64,000 nt of DNA from Vibrio sinensis (GTDB lineage: Bacteria; Pseudomonadota; Gammaproteobacteria; Enterobacterales; Vibrionaceae): assembly GCF_003605645.1 (NCBI RefSeq), contig NZ_QVMU01000001.1, positions 434,001 through 498,000 of the forward strand, given 5' to 3'. The notes beneath the pieces were generated by a model that did no database searches, had not been told where the DNA came from, and worked only from the letters and a program-made list of their open reading frames with translations. Positions 37,919 to 48,399 of this stretch are shown piece after piece (position 1 is the first letter of the stretch; every line of letters begins with the position of its first letter). The position numbers and the translations under genes are program-made.

Positions 37919-38155
37919 TCAACTGAATAAACTCGAAATCATTTTGGTCTCCTCTTCGGTCAACAGTGTCGTATGGCCATCATCGAGCTTACGATTAATT
38001 TCATTTCTTAACGAGCGGAGTTGTTCTTGGTTGAGTGCTTCTAGCTGCTGCTTAAATGCTTCAAAGGATAAAAGCGATGGCGATAATGCAGGCGACACCG
38101 AACTAGCACTTCGCTCTTGATAATAGTGTTTTGCATGCGTAATACTTCTCGCCAT
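37919..38155 (-). CDS. Uncharacterised small basic protein
   Basis: A 78-residue cytoplasmic protein. A basic start (MARSITHAKHYYQERS) and a Ser/Pro stretch lead to a helical C-terminus (LEALNQEQLRSLRNEINRKL). I use ATG 38155, preceded by GGTGAA; a GTG upstream opens the frame too. No family recognised; the helical part could dimerise. Confidence 0.55.
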   Translation of the reverse strand: MARSITHAKHYYQERSASSVSPALSPSLLSFEAFKQQLEALNQEQLRSLRNEINRKLDDGHTTLLTEEETKMISSLFS

Positions 38156-38264
38156 TTTGTTCACCAATTTACTTATTGATACAACAATTAGTTTAATTTT
38201 ATATGGTGATATTATGTCCGTAAAGTGTCAGAAAATGTTCAAAATGGCGTGAAGTTGTGCCGAG

Positions 38265-40445
38265 TTATTCACCATTTTTATTGGCTCTATTAGCGGCAAC
38301 GCGTACTGTGAATTTACTCGCTAGTGAGTGCAATTCAGGTAACATTCGGTAGATTAAATGCAGTTGTTGCAATACCATTCGTACCGAACTGTCTTCTTCA
38401 TCTCGCCATTCTGTCAATCTTGTTTCGAGAGCAGGATCGTCAATGTCACTAGTATCGCATTCGTGGCACTGGTCGTTTAATTGTGCGAATAACACATCAA
38501 GATGATGATGGATAACACGATGCGTTTCGAGCACCAACAAATGGGTCTCTTCATCTTCAATTCTAGTCCGGTGCGCCCCTAGCGCGGAGATATAGCTCAG
38601 CAGAGCGTGGTTAAGCGTTAATAGTCTAAAGCTTTCATCCGTCGCTGAATGGTATTTCCCTGGCTCTACCAACATCGCACTGACTGCTGCCGTGAGATTG
38701 GCATCTTGGTTATGGGCACTACGACGTGCAATTCGATAACTTAGGTTATCTTTCTTGCCTAAACGGTATTGTCCTATGATTTGAGCTAAGTAATCTCTAT
38801 TAGAACGAATCGCTTCCGCCATTACCTTGTGCAGGCGTTTGGATTGCCAATCGGGAAGAATAAATGAAACCGCGGCAACAGAGAGTAGGCAGCCAACAAT
38901 AGTATCGATAAATCGAGGGAGAATAACCGCAAAACCCTCACCAAGCTGATTAAAACAAAACAGCACTAATAATGTGATAAAGCCCGTCGCGTAGCCATAA
39001 TTAGCCAGTCTAAATACAAAAAATGCAACACCAGCAATGACGATAAATACCAATTGGCTTTCTGGTGACGGGAAGAAAGTCAGCAGGGGAATACCAACAA
39101 ATAGCCCAACAAGAGTACCGGCAATTCGAGCAGCAATTTTTTGTTTGGTTGCACTGTAGTTGGGTTGGCAAACAAATAGGGTTGTTAGCAAAATCCAATA
39201 GCCGCGCTCAATATCTAACAACTGAATAAAAGCGTACCCTACAGTAAGGGCAACTGACATTCGGATGGCATGACGAAATAGCATCGAGTCTTTATTTAAG
39301 TTACTTTTAACTCGCAGCCACATCATCTTCAAACTGTGCGCATCGGTATCATCAAGCATCCCTTCTTCGAGACGATTAGTGTCCGGGTTATTAACATTAT
39401 CAAGTTGCTTTTCGACAGTGGCTAAGTTGTTGAATAAATAACCGAGTTGCGATAGCAACGAACGCCAAGCTGGGTTGTTTTGTTGTTGAAGATTTTCAAT
39501 TGAATTTTGCAATTCATCCAATGCGAGGATTGAGTCATTATTGTTTTGAAATGCTTTTCCTAAACGAATTGAATTGGCGATATCCCGACAGCTTTTTGCT
39601 TGGGACTCGAGAACGTATTTGAAACGAAATAAGACATCGTAACGGCCAAAGTGCTGCGCGAGTTCTTGGTAGCGATAGTGGCTTGAACTGGCTCGTTCAT
39701 GAATATCTTGAGCAAGAAAATAAATGTTAAGGAAACGGTCACTTGCGCCATCCACATGTCCGCGTCGAGAACGGCTCAAGAGTGTCGCTTTACAAGCATT
39801 AAGAGCTGAAACGGTTGAAGCATTGAGTGTCGCTTCCTTGATGCGATAAGGTTGGGGAACAAGGTTCGAAACAGGATGGAACAGCTCACTTTTGGCGTCC
39901 AAATAGTTCGCGAGTTGAAGAAAAACATTCGCTAGACTTTGCTGAACTGGTTGCATTGGCCACAACATATGCCAGAACATCGATACGACGGAATACCAAC
40001 TTGCCCCGGCTAATAACATCAACGGTTGATACCAAATATTCTGGCTTTCGTGTGCTCCAAGCATAGTGTAGATAGCAATAAGCAGGGAACCAAAGGCAAT
40101 ACTTGCGTATCGAGGGCCGATTGCACCTAGCATGATAAAGACGAATGTCGAAACGAAAAGGCCAAGAGCAAACCAAATCGGTTGGTTGAACAAAATTTCA
40201 ATCGACAGCGCAGCAATACCAAAACAGATCAAAGTTAAGACTACCGATTTTAGTCGACCGGTAAAATTATCGTCACTTTCAGCGAGAGCAGCAGCAATAA
40301 TACCTAGAATTAACGGAATAATTTGCGTATTCAGATCGTAGTGCCATGCTGGAATTACCACACCTAACAGCGTGACCAGAATAAGAAGGCTGTAATTGAA
40401 AGTTTTGTTTGCCCAGTACAGGCGTATTTGGCTGATAAATTGCAC
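38265..40445 (-). CDS. yccS: YccS-family inner-membrane protein (FUSC)
   Basis: A 726-residue membrane protein. It has two six-helix blocks (about residues 15-160 and 395-530), each followed by a cytoplasmic helical region, the fusaric-acid-resistance-like (FUSC) architecture. HAIRMSVALTVGYAFIQLLDIERGYWILLTTLFVCQPNYSAT is the conserved core. Small aromatic acid efflux is proposed for related proteins; for YccS it is unproven. Confidence 0.9.
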   Translation of the reverse strand: MQFISQIRLYWANKTFNYSLLILVTLLGVVIPAWHYDLNTQIIPLILGIIAAALAESDDNFTGRLKSVVLTLICFGIAALSIEILFNQPIWFALGLFVSTFVFIMLGAIGPRYASIAFGSLLIAIYTMLGAHESQNIWYQPLMLLAGASWYSVVSMFWHMLWPMQPVQQSLANVFLQLANYLDAKSELFHPVSNLVPQPYRIKEATLNASTVSALNACKATLLSRSRRGHVDGASDRFLNIYFLAQDIHERASSSHYRYQELAQHFGRYDVLFRFKYVLESQAKSCRDIANSIRLGKAFQNNNDSILALDELQNSIENLQQQNNPAWRSLLSQLGYLFNNLATVEKQLDNVNNPDTNRLEEGMLDDTDAHSLKMMWLRVKSNLNKDSMLFRHAIRMSVALTVGYAFIQLLDIERGYWILLTTLFVCQPNYSATKQKIAARIAGTLVGLFVGIPLLTFFPSPESQLVFIVIAGVAFFVFRLANYGYATGFITLLVLFCFNQLGEGFAVILPRFIDTIVGCLLSVAAVSFILPDWQSKRLHKVMAEAIRSNRDYLAQIIGQYRLGKKDNLSYRIARRSAHNQDANLTAAVSAMLVEPGKYHSATDESFRLLTLNHALLSYISALGAHRTRIEDEETHLLVLETHRVIHHHLDVLFAQLNDQCHECDTSDIDDPALETRLTEWRDEEDSSVRMVLQQLHLIYRMLPELHSLASKFTVRVAANRANKNGE

Positions 40446-40630
40446 GTAACGTCACTTTTGGTTCGCGAATGAACACATATTATCAAAGTTCCTATGGTAA
40501 ACTTCTGATGTAAATAAAGAAACACTCTCGTTTGCTGAATATTTAAACAATTGAAATGTTGACATTAATTTTTCATATTCATTTTTCAATACGCTATTAT
40601 GGCGGCAATGCAAATTACAGGCTATTTAGA

Positions 40631-42685
40631 ATGCAGCTAACTGCTAACAAGACTGCACAGTTTTTTATTCAACGTGAATACCATGATGTAAAACTCGATG
40701 GTGATCAAATCATCCTCAGTTCCGAATGTAGTGAAGAACGTATTCCTTTCAATATTTGGAATGGCAAAGTGACACTAAAACGTGGCCTATTTTGGGGAGG
40801 ATTGCAATTTTTTGCTCATCCAGAAAATGGAGCACAAAAAGCATGGCTTGTTCAAGGTTTGCCTTGGGATCGCTGTCGTGATTTTGCGCGTTTTGCTGTT
40901 GCTAAATATCAGCAATGGCATGCTCACCAATGTAAGCAGTTGAACATTTATTTACCCCAATGGGAATTGGCTATGGATGCATTCCATCGCTCTCCTGCGT
41001 ATTTAACACATTCAGACGTCTCATTGTGGCTAGAACAGCTTGGACAAGATTTTGCGCAAATGGAAATGTGCTTAGATGACGTAGTCCAAAGAATGCCAAA
41101 ACGCATGAGTAAGATCACGCCTTGGATAAGTGATACAGAAAATACCTTACAAGAACGTAATCATGCTTGGATGGAAAATGAACTTGAAAATTGGAAAGTT
41201 CTTTTTTCTCAGATTGAATCGTCACCGCTGAACTTAAGTCAACAGAAAGCAGTGTTATTAAACGATGACAATAACCTTGTACTTGCAGGAGCCGGTTCTG
41301 GTAAAACCAGTGTTTTAACGGCGAGAGTGTCCTATTTACTCCAAAGTCATTTAGCTCAAGCTGAAGATATTTTAATGCTTGCCTTTGGCCGAGATGCCGC
41401 TGACGAGATGAAACAACGCCTACAGTCAAAAATAGGACTAAGTGCTGATGGTGTTAAAGTGAATACCTTTCACCAACTTGGTCTATCTATTCTTAAACAC
41501 GTCGAAGGCGGATCCGTGACATTGTCACCAATTGCAATGGATGACAAACTTCGCCAAGGGTGGTGTATCGATTGGTTGAAAAAACATTGGATGACACCGA
41601 CCAGTTTTAAACGTTGGCAAAAACATTTAGCAACATGGCCTATCGCTTATTTAGCGGGGGATGAAGAACTTGGCAGCCACGTTGAGAACCCGAAATTGAT
41701 CGCCTGGCTTGATAAACAATTAATGCAACTATGCGCAATAGGTTGCACTAAAAAAGAGCTGCAGGAGAAATTACTCGATCACGCAGAATACACCCGATTG
41801 AATAGTGAATTGGCTCTGGTATGGCCATGTTATCAAGCTTGGCAGCAGATGTTGAAAGAGCAGGGGCATATTGATTTTAATATCATGATTACGCGTGCAA
41901 CGCGCTATGTAGAAAAGGGGAAATTTACTTCGCCTTGGAAGTACATCATGATTGATGAATACCAAGATATCTCGCCACAACGCCTTGCTTTGATTGAAGC
42001 TCTCACTCAACAAAGCCGACATAAAAAATGCGTGTTATTTGCTGTGGGTGATGACTGGCAATCGATTTACCAATTCGCGGGTTCAGATGTTGATCTAACC
42101 ACTGGGTTTAATCAACGTTTCCCTAATTCAACACTGCACTACCTCGATAAGACTTATCGATTTAACAATCAGTTGGGCGAAGTTGCGAATCGATTTATTC
42201 AACAAAACCCAAGTCAGTTACCTAAAACTCTTTCTAGCCATAAGGAACAGAAAGCGAAAGCAGTGACCTTGCTTGCGATGAATAATGTCGAAAAAATCCT
42301 CGATCAACTCAATCGAAAAGGTAGAGGGGACGTGTTATTACTTGGACGTAATCATTATCATAAACCGGATTTGTTGGTTGATTGGCAAAAACAATATACT
42401 CAATTAAATATCGAGTTTATGACTTGTCATGGAAGCAAAGGTAAAGAAGCCGATTACGTTATTATTTTGTCTGTGGATGAAAGCCAGTTTCCGTCGAAAG
42501 TGAAATCACTGCATATAGATGGGGCACTAACCCAATCCAATGATGCGTTTCCATATGCTGAAGAACGTCGATTATTTTATGTTGCGTTAACTCGTGCTAA
42601 GAAAAAGGTCTGGGTAGCATTTAACGGTAGCGGTTCGAGTTTTGTCAAAGAACTCGTGCAAGAAGATTATCCGGTAAACACCTAA
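40631..42685 (+). CDS. helD: DNA helicase IV
   Basis: A 684-residue UvrD/Rep-superfamily 3'-5' DNA helicase, the same length as E. coli HelD. Walker A in LAGAGSGKTSVL, motif II in IDEYQDISPQR, motif III GDDWQSIYQFAGS, motif IV TYRFN, motif V THGSKGKEADYVII-like, motif VI FYVALTRAKKKVW. I take ATG 40631, which gives the family N-terminus; the frame opens 25 codons earlier with no family match. Confidence 0.95.
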   Translation: MQLTANKTAQFFIQREYHDVKLDGDQIILSSECSEERIPFNIWNGKVTLKRGLFWGGLQFFAHPENGAQKAWLVQGLPWDRCRDFARFAVAKYQQWHAHQCKQLNIYLPQWELAMDAFHRSPAYLTHSDVSLWLEQLGQDFAQMEMCLDDVVQRMPKRMSKITPWISDTENTLQERNHAWMENELENWKVLFSQIESSPLNLSQQKAVLLNDDNNLVLAGAGSGKTSVLTARVSYLLQSHLAQAEDILMLAFGRDAADEMKQRLQSKIGLSADGVKVNTFHQLGLSILKHVEGGSVTLSPIAMDDKLRQGWCIDWLKKHWMTPTSFKRWQKHLATWPIAYLAGDEELGSHVENPKLIAWLDKQLMQLCAIGCTKKELQEKLLDHAEYTRLNSELALVWPCYQAWQQMLKEQGHIDFNIMITRATRYVEKGKFTSPWKYIMIDEYQDISPQRLALIEALTQQSRHKKCVLFAVGDDWQSIYQFAGSDVDLTTGFNQRFPNSTLHYLDKTYRFNNQLGEVANRFIQQNPSQLPKTLSSHKEQKAKAVTLLAMNNVEKILDQLNRKGRGDVLLLGRNHYHKPDLLVDWQKQYTQLNIEFMTCHGSKGKEADYVIILSVDESQFPSKVKSLHIDGALTQSNDAFPYAEERRLFYVALTRAKKKVWVAFNGSGSSFVKELVQEDYPVNT

Positions 42686-42751
42686 GATCGAGATACTGAG
42701 AGTCAGTTCAGAGACTCAGATAACTCAGATAACTCAGCGTGATACCAATAA

Positions 42752-42776
42752 AAAAGCCTGCGAAAGCAGGCTTTTT
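42752..42776. terminator. Bidirectional terminator between helD and mgsA
   Basis: Stem AAAAGCCTGC/GCAGGCTTTT with GAAA tetraloop (42762-42765). It serves both convergent genes. Confidence 0.9.
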
Positions 42777-42791
42777 ACGTAATAAATTTGA

Positions 42792-43247
42792 TTAAGTACG
42801 TTCGGCGATATAAGCATCGTAATCAGGAATTTCAACCACGACTTCTTGTTCAATCAAGTTTGATTCAAATAAGAACTTCGCTGTAGCGCGGTTGGTTGCG
42901 ACAGGAATATTCCACACGCTTGCAATACGCAGTAATGCTTTCACATCAGGGTCATGGGGAACAGCGTTTAGCGGATCCCAGAAGAAAATCAACATATCCA
43001 GTTTGCCCTCAGAGATCAACGCACCAATTTGTTGGTCGCCACCCATAGGGCCACTGATCATACTTTTGATAGCAAGACCAGTCTCTTTACTCAGCATGGT
43101 TCCTGTTGTGCCAGTTGCATACAAAAAGTGACGCTGTAGCTTTTCTTTATTTTCCTTAACCCAGCGTAACAGCTCTGGCTTGCAATTATCATGAGCAACC
43201 AGGGCAACATGTTTATGTGCAGGCAGGGTACGAGTTGTCTTTTGCAT
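42792..43247 (-). CDS. mgsA: Methylglyoxal synthase
   Basis: A 151-residue cytoplasmic enzyme that turns dihydroxyacetone phosphate into methylglyoxal and phosphate. Landmarks: ALVAHDNCK (catalytic Asp region), TGTTGTML (phosphate binding), [14 protein letters not shown] and [20 protein letters not shown], all as in E. coli MgsA. AGGAAG precedes the ATG. It is 15 bases downstream of torT on the same strand. Confidence 0.96.
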   Translation of the reverse strand: MQKTTRTLPAHKHVALVAHDNCKPELLRWVKENKEKLQRHFLYATGTTGTMLSKETGLAIKSMISGPMGGDQQIGALISEGKLDMLIFFWDPLNAVPHDPDVKALLRIASVWNIPVATNRATAKFLFESNLIEQEVVVEIPDYDAYIAERT

Positions 43248-43262
43248 TCATTCTTCCTAAAT

Positions 43263-44267
43263 TTATTTGTTAGATACGTTAAATGTTGGGCGAAACTCCG
43301 ACGGAGACAGGGAATCTGCGACAACCTGTTTATTGAGTTTATTCGGTGTCAGAGCCTCTATGATTGGTGCATCGTTACGTTCAAACGGTTTATTCTCTAA
43401 ATAGTTAACCGCTTGCATGATAGAAAGTCTTCCTTGTTGAACCATTTTGTCTGTAGGGGCAAACTCAACTCGATTACGAAGTAAACCACGGTAGACACCA
43501 TGACTAAGATAGGTTGAGATTAACCCGATCTTACCAGTCTTTCCAGAGGTACGTAATTCACTGATTGCAGCTTCAATTGCGACAGCACTACCGACGATAT
43601 ATTGGATGTTATCTTTATCAATTGCTTTTTGTACAAAGTTACGTTGTAGCTCTTTATCGTTATCAGCCCAATACGTATCAACGATACGAATATCGCTATC
43701 TTTTATCGCGGCAAGCAATCCTTTAATGACAGGTTTTGTGCCACCACTAGCTTTTGGACCCGGTAATAACACAATGTTGGTAATGCCTGAACCTTTTGGG
43801 TGTTTTTGCTTTAGATATTCGCCGGTGTAGTAACCCATCCAATACCAATCAACACCGACTTCGCCTTTGATTAGGCGTTCATTATCTTGGTCTACCCAAA
43901 GTTTATTCACTGTGGCGAAAACAGGAGTGCTTCCGACATAGTTTGATAAATTGTTGTAATACATATCGGGAGCGACAGTTCCAAGAATGATCGCATCGGC
44001 GTTCCAACGAGAGCATAACGAGAGTTGCTCTTTCTGTTTGTCTTTATTTGGGTAACCACCAGACTCTAGGACTCGTAACTCAACGTTTTCCTTTTTAGCC
44101 TCGTCTACCATGCCATAGTTAACTGAGAGCCAGTAAGAATCTTTGAGGTGAGGATAAATAGCGCAGATTCGGTGAGGCTCTTTGGCTAAAACTGATGTAG
44201 TGAAAGTGCCACTTAATAAGCTAAAAGCAGAAAGAAGCAATATTTTTTTAAGATAACTAGGACGCAT
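43263..44267 (-). CDS. torT: TMAO-sensing periplasmic binding protein TorT
   Basis: A 335-residue periplasmic protein that binds trimethylamine N-oxide and presents it to TorS. Signal peptide with Ala cut site (SVLA). The mature part follows E. coli TorT: ICAIYPHLKDSYWLSVNYGM, VLESGGYPN, VGVDWYWMGYYTGEYL, LLPGPKASGGTKPVIKGLLAAI, ISTYLSHGVYRGL and LSPSEFRPTF. I use ATG 44267, which gives a clean signal peptide; two earlier in-frame ATGs exist. torS is divergent, 80 bases away. Confidence 0.92.
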   Translation of the reverse strand: MRPSYLKKILLLSAFSLLSGTFTTSVLAKEPHRICAIYPHLKDSYWLSVNYGMVDEAKKENVELRVLESGGYPNKDKQKEQLSLCSRWNADAIILGTVAPDMYYNNLSNYVGSTPVFATVNKLWVDQDNERLIKGEVGVDWYWMGYYTGEYLKQKHPKGSGITNIVLLPGPKASGGTKPVIKGLLAAIKDSDIRIVDTYWADNDKELQRNFVQKAIDKDNIQYIVGSAVAIEAAISELRTSGKTGKIGLISTYLSHGVYRGLLRNRVEFAPTDKMVQQGRLSIMQAVNYLENKPFERNDAPIIEALTPNKLNKQVVADSLSPSEFRPTFNVSNK

Positions 44268-44347
44268 GTGGTAATTCGATAGCATAAATAAGACAAACAC
44301 TGCAAAATATACCGCATTATTCTGGAGTTAAGAAGCGATCATTTTTC

Positions 44348-47236
44348 ATGTTATTAGCTAAAGCAAGCATTGGCCGTAAGCTACTTTTTGCATTTCTTGC
44401 TATGGCTTTGTTGGTATTAATGTCATCAGTCATCGGCGTGTTTGGTTTTTCATCGGTTGCTAAAACTGAGCGCAATGTAGTGAATTCTGCAATTCCATCG
44501 ATGATAGAAGCCCGTCAAGTCGCCGAGTTAAGTTCACGCATCATATCTTCTGTTCAAACCCTCTCTAATGCGAGAACTGAACGAGAACGTCAGGCGTCGG
44601 GAAAAATGCTCTTTAGCCAACTAGAGAGCTTACTTAAACACATAAAAGAATTGGGGGCGGATAAGTTTGACTCCCTATTACTTTCTACATTGGAACAAAG
44701 TGTCCAGAAGATCATTGATACGCTTGCACAGTTAGGCATCATGGTCGAAAAGAAGCTCTTTTTCGCAGAAGATCTCAATGTTCGAGTCACAGATATGCGT
44801 ACACTTGCTCAAGACCTTGAGCAACTGACTCGAACACAAGTTTCCAATACGAGCACCATTGCGGTGGCGAACGTAACACATATTTATGATTTGCTTGAAA
44901 AGAAGCAGACATTACAAGCGTATAAAGCGCTTGATACTCTAGTCGAGGTCGACCTCGATCTATCTGAGCGCCTACATGAACTTCATTTATTGTCTTTTAA
45001 AATGCTCAATTTGATTGAAGAAACTCGTACCGTTTCTAATGTCGCCAGAATCCACTCAATTCGAGCACAGTTTAAGGATAACCTTTCGATAATGAAGCGT
45101 CGTGTAAAAGCGGTGGAAGATCCCACTCGTTCAGTTCAGATGGCAGATTTGTTGGATAAATTAGACAAACGCGCTGTCGTTTTTGACGTTTTATTGCAGC
45201 GTTACGATAACGAACAAGAAATGCAGACCTTAATGGATCAGACGTTGAATCAGTTTTCGATGCTAAACAGTACCGTTAACCGTTTGGTTGATGATTCTAA
45301 CTTATCCACTACGCGAGCTGTGGATGAGTTGAAAACAACGTTGAATTACGCCCAGTTGTCATTAACCATTATTACCGTGCTTGGTATGTTAATTGTGGTA
45401 TTGATTGTTTGGCGCGTCGTTTATGTTTCCGTATTGAAACGTTTGAACGAATATTCGATGGCACTCTCATCAATAGCGCAAGGTCAGTTGAAAGTTGATA
45501 TTACCGTTAAGGGAAATGATGAACTTGCCCATATGGGACAAGCCATTATTACAGCACGTAACACAGCGCATGCTCTAAAGGTAGTAGCGGAAAGCGAAGT
45601 TAAAGCGAAGCGTGAGTTGCAAGAACATAAAGAGCATTTAGAAGAGCTCATCACTGAGCGTACATATCAACTTCAACAAGCGAACCAACGGTTAAATAAA
45701 GAAGTAGCGAACCACGCGCAAGCGCGTCAACAAGCAGAGCAAGCGAGCAGAGCTAAATCAGCATTTCTTGCGACCATGAGTCACGAAATACGCACACCGA
45801 TGAATGGTGTATTAGGTACGGCGAGATTACTTCAAGATGCCGGCCTTAATCGTCAACAAAGTTATTATGTTGATGTCATTAACCGAAGTGGTAAAACGTT
45901 ATTAGCGATTCTAAATGACGTACTGGATTACTCTAAAATTGAAGCTGGGCATTTAGAGATCCGTCCCGTTGATTTCAACCTTTATGACATGGTGGATGAT
46001 GTTCACCAACTACTAAAAGGCAGAGCACTTGAGAAGTCGCTCGATTTTAGTTGTTTTATTGAAAGTGATGTCGAGAAGTTTTGGTTGGGTGATGTGACGC
46101 GCATTAGTCAGGTACTGACTAATTTGGTCGGCAACGCGATTAAGTTTACGGATCAAGGACACGTTGATATTTACGTATCGCTCGATCCTATGACAGATAA
46201 TCGCATCGTGTTTGAAGTCAATGATTCAGGCATGGGAATTTCCGCCCAAGAGCAAGAAAGTCTATTTGATGCGTTTAGTCAGGCCTCTGGTGGGCTAAGT
46301 GCCAAAGGTGGAACGGGGCTTGGTTTAGCGATCAGTAAACGTATCGTCGAAGCGATGGGTGGAGAGGTTGGTTTAGATTCAGTCGTAGGCGAGGGAAGTC
46401 ACTTTTGGTTTGCTATTCCTTTGGAAATTGGTCAAGAAGTGATCGTCAAAGATGTCGTTATAAATAACAGCCTGTGCGCAAAAGTTCTGCTTGTCGAAGA
46501 TAACCCGGTGAACTGCATGGTTGCAGAAGGATTCTTAACCAGTTGCGGACACCATGTAACCATAGCGGTTGATGGTAAGTCAGCGAGAGAGATATTTAAC
46601 CAGGAACGATTTGACATCGCTCTACTCGATATCAATTTACCTGATTGTGATGGTTTGGAATTACGCCAAGCCTTACGAGAGATGGAACAAGAGATGCGCA
46701 GCGATGAGCCACCAACACCAATGGTTGCAGTGTCGGCACATGTCTACAATGAAGAAGTGGAAAGCTATCTAGCTTCTGGCTTTGATGGTTATCTACCGAA
46801 ACCAATTGATAAAGACGCACTGTGTCATTTAATTGCAGATAGCTTAGAGGGTAAGCCTTTACAATTAAATCAGCCAACAGATAAACAGATAAAGACAGGA
46901 CACAAAATGCTTATCGATGAAAATGTGATAAAAGAAGATATGCAGGTTCTTGGGAAAGAACGTATGGCCGGTATTGTGAAGTTATTTATTGATGGTTCAG
47001 ATGAAATGATTTCACTGATTGAACAAGCAGTCAAAGAGAAAGATCCCACTCAAGTTAAGCAAATGGCACATAAGCTAAAAGGTTCCGCGGGTAGTTTGGG
47101 TTTGCATGCATTACTTGAACGTTGTGCTGTGGTTGAGGTCTCTTTACAGCCGATTGAAGAGTATTTAAATCAACGTAGTGAATTACTTGAAGTGTTAGAG
47201 CATTCAAAGCAAGCACTACTTAGCCACGTGGGATGA
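44348..47236 (+). CDS. torS: Tripartite hybrid sensor kinase TorS
   Basis: A 962-residue inner-membrane sensor. Order: transmembrane helix near 17-34, a long helical periplasmic sensor domain (about 40-335), a second helix (about 340-360) and HAMP, a coiled coil, the kinase with H479 (TMSHEIRTPMNG), a receiver with D761 (LLDINLPDCD) and a C-terminal HPt domain with H908 (MAHKLKGSAGS). This is the TorS phosphorelay. Its usual target, TorR, is not in this window. The GNAT gene starts five bases after its end. Confidence 0.93.
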   Translation: MLLAKASIGRKLLFAFLAMALLVLMSSVIGVFGFSSVAKTERNVVNSAIPSMIEARQVAELSSRIISSVQTLSNARTERERQASGKMLFSQLESLLKHIKELGADKFDSLLLSTLEQSVQKIIDTLAQLGIMVEKKLFFAEDLNVRVTDMRTLAQDLEQLTRTQVSNTSTIAVANVTHIYDLLEKKQTLQAYKALDTLVEVDLDLSERLHELHLLSFKMLNLIEETRTVSNVARIHSIRAQFKDNLSIMKRRVKAVEDPTRSVQMADLLDKLDKRAVVFDVLLQRYDNEQEMQTLMDQTLNQFSMLNSTVNRLVDDSNLSTTRAVDELKTTLNYAQLSLTIITVLGMLIVVLIVWRVVYVSVLKRLNEYSMALSSIAQGQLKVDITVKGNDELAHMGQAIITARNTAHALKVVAESEVKAKRELQEHKEHLEELITERTYQLQQANQRLNKEVANHAQARQQAEQASRAKSAFLATMSHEIRTPMNGVLGTARLLQDAGLNRQQSYYVDVINRSGKTLLAILNDVLDYSKIEAGHLEIRPVDFNLYDMVDDVHQLLKGRALEKSLDFSCFIESDVEKFWLGDVTRISQVLTNLVGNAIKFTDQGHVDIYVSLDPMTDNRIVFEVNDSGMGISAQEQESLFDAFSQASGGLSAKGGTGLGLAISKRIVEAMGGEVGLDSVVGEGSHFWFAIPLEIGQEVIVKDVVINNSLCAKVLLVEDNPVNCMVAEGFLTSCGHHVTIAVDGKSAREIFNQERFDIALLDINLPDCDGLELRQALREMEQEMRSDEPPTPMVAVSAHVYNEEVESYLASGFDGYLPKPIDKDALCHLIADSLEGKPLQLNQPTDKQIKTGHKMLIDENVIKEDMQVLGKERMAGIVKLFIDGSDEMISLIEQAVKEKDPTQVKQMAHKLKGSAGSLGLHALLERCAVVEVSLQPIEEYLNQRSELLEVLEHSKQALLSHVG

Positions 47237-47240
47237 TCTA

Positions 47241-47762
47241 ATGACTTATATTGTCACACCTCGTTTGGTCATGAAGCAAATAACACCGTCAGATTGGCCA
47301 CTGTTTCTTCGTTTGCATCAAGAGCCAGATGTGATTCGTTATGCTTTTGATCCGCCAACAGAGGAAGAGATCTTACAACGATTTCACTCTCGTTTACCCA
47401 ACTGGACATGGGAATCTGATCATTGGCTTTGTTTGGGTATCTTTGAACAAGAATCGAATGTTCCCATTGGTGTCACAGGACTTTGTGTGACAGCAAGAAA
47501 GGAGGGTGAGATCGAGTTGGGTTACTTACTGTTACCTGAATTTCATGGTAAAGGAATAGGGACAGAATCGCTGCTGGCATTGCTTGATTATATTAAACAA
47601 TCTTTGCCCGTAAAAAAAATAATCGCCATCGTGACAGATGGTAATCTTGCTTCAACTAAGGTACTAGAAAAGTCTGGATTTATACTCGCTGAGCGGGAAG
47701 TGAACGCCTATCAAATTGGCGGAATTGCCTATGATGATCTGATTTTTCACTACCAGTTTTGA
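47241..47762 (+). CDS. GNAT acetyltransferase (RimJ/RimL-like)
   Basis: A 173-residue acetyltransferase domain. YIVTPRLVMKQITPSDW opens the fold; ELGYLLLPEFHGKGIGTESL carries the acetyl-CoA pyrophosphate loop (Q/GxGxGT-like), then NLASTKVLEKSGF. Substrate unknown; RimJ-like members modify protein N-termini or small amines. It follows torS by four bases and its end overlaps the convergent YhhN gene by 13 bases. Confidence 0.85.
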   Translation: MTYIVTPRLVMKQITPSDWPLFLRLHQEPDVIRYAFDPPTEEEILQRFHSRLPNWTWESDHWLCLGIFEQESNVPIGVTGLCVTARKEGEIELGYLLLPEFHGKGIGTESLLALLDYIKQSLPVKKIIAIVTDGNLASTKVLEKSGFILAEREVNAYQIGGIAYDDLIFHYQF

Positions 47763-48385
47763 TAACGCACAACAACCGACAGCGTGATTAAACATTGTGC
47801 AGTGTAATACGTCACCATAACAACATGTCGGCTGAAACCAGAACTAGAACGAAATCGATCAAGGGCTAGAACAATATCAGAAATAATAAAGATAATAGCT
47901 CCGAACGCCCCGAGTGCTGCTGATTGAATGGGGTACGTAGCCCAATAATCAATGGCGCCCCATGCCATTAATAAAATAGCAAAAATATAAATCCCAACCG
48001 CAGATTTCATCTCACCCAGACTGGGTAACAACAGCAAATAAATGATAACGCCAATCGCGGCGAGTAAATAAAAAATCCAGTTAAGACCATCTACGTTTGA
48101 GATCGACAAGAAAGCGTATGCATAACTGAGGTGTGCACAAAAAAAACAGCTTAACCCGGCGATAAACTTGTCCTTGGGATGCATAAGGAAAAGATCACCG
48201 CACATCGATAGTAAAAGTCCTAATGCAATCCATACGGGGAATGTGTCATTCGGAGAAACGTGCGAGTACGCAATAAGTGATAAGAAAAAAATGGGGATAG
48301 GTTTAGAGAAATAGAATAACCAACGCGGCCCTCGGTCGATAGAGGCAATGTGTATCAAACTAAAGGTAATTATTGCTAGCCACAT
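47750..48385 (-). CDS. YhhN family membrane protein (lysoplasmalogenase-like)
   Basis: A 211-residue protein with eight hydrophobic spans. The family landmarks are GDLFLMHPKDKFIAGLSCFFCAHLSYAYAF and SDIVLALDRF, with conserved Asp and His residues in the membrane core. Mammalian TMEM86 relatives hydrolyse lysoplasmalogen vinyl ethers; the bacterial substrate is uncertain. Convergent overlap with the GNAT gene. Confidence 0.88.
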   Translation of the reverse strand: MWLAIITFSLIHIASIDRGPRWLFYFSKPIPIFFLSLIAYSHVSPNDTFPVWIALGLLLSMCGDLFLMHPKDKFIAGLSCFFCAHLSYAYAFLSISNVDGLNWIFYLLAAIGVIIYLLLLPSLGEMKSAVGIYIFAILLMAWGAIDYWATYPIQSAALGAFGAIIFIISDIVLALDRFRSSSGFSRHVVMVTYYTAQCLITLSVVVRYQNW

Positions 48386-48399
48386 TTTCCGCTACTTCC

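Noticed and set aside
42706..42738. Short tandem repeat ACTCAGATA between helD and the terminator
   Set aside because: Fewer than three copies in a 24-bp stretch; likely chance or slippage without meaning.
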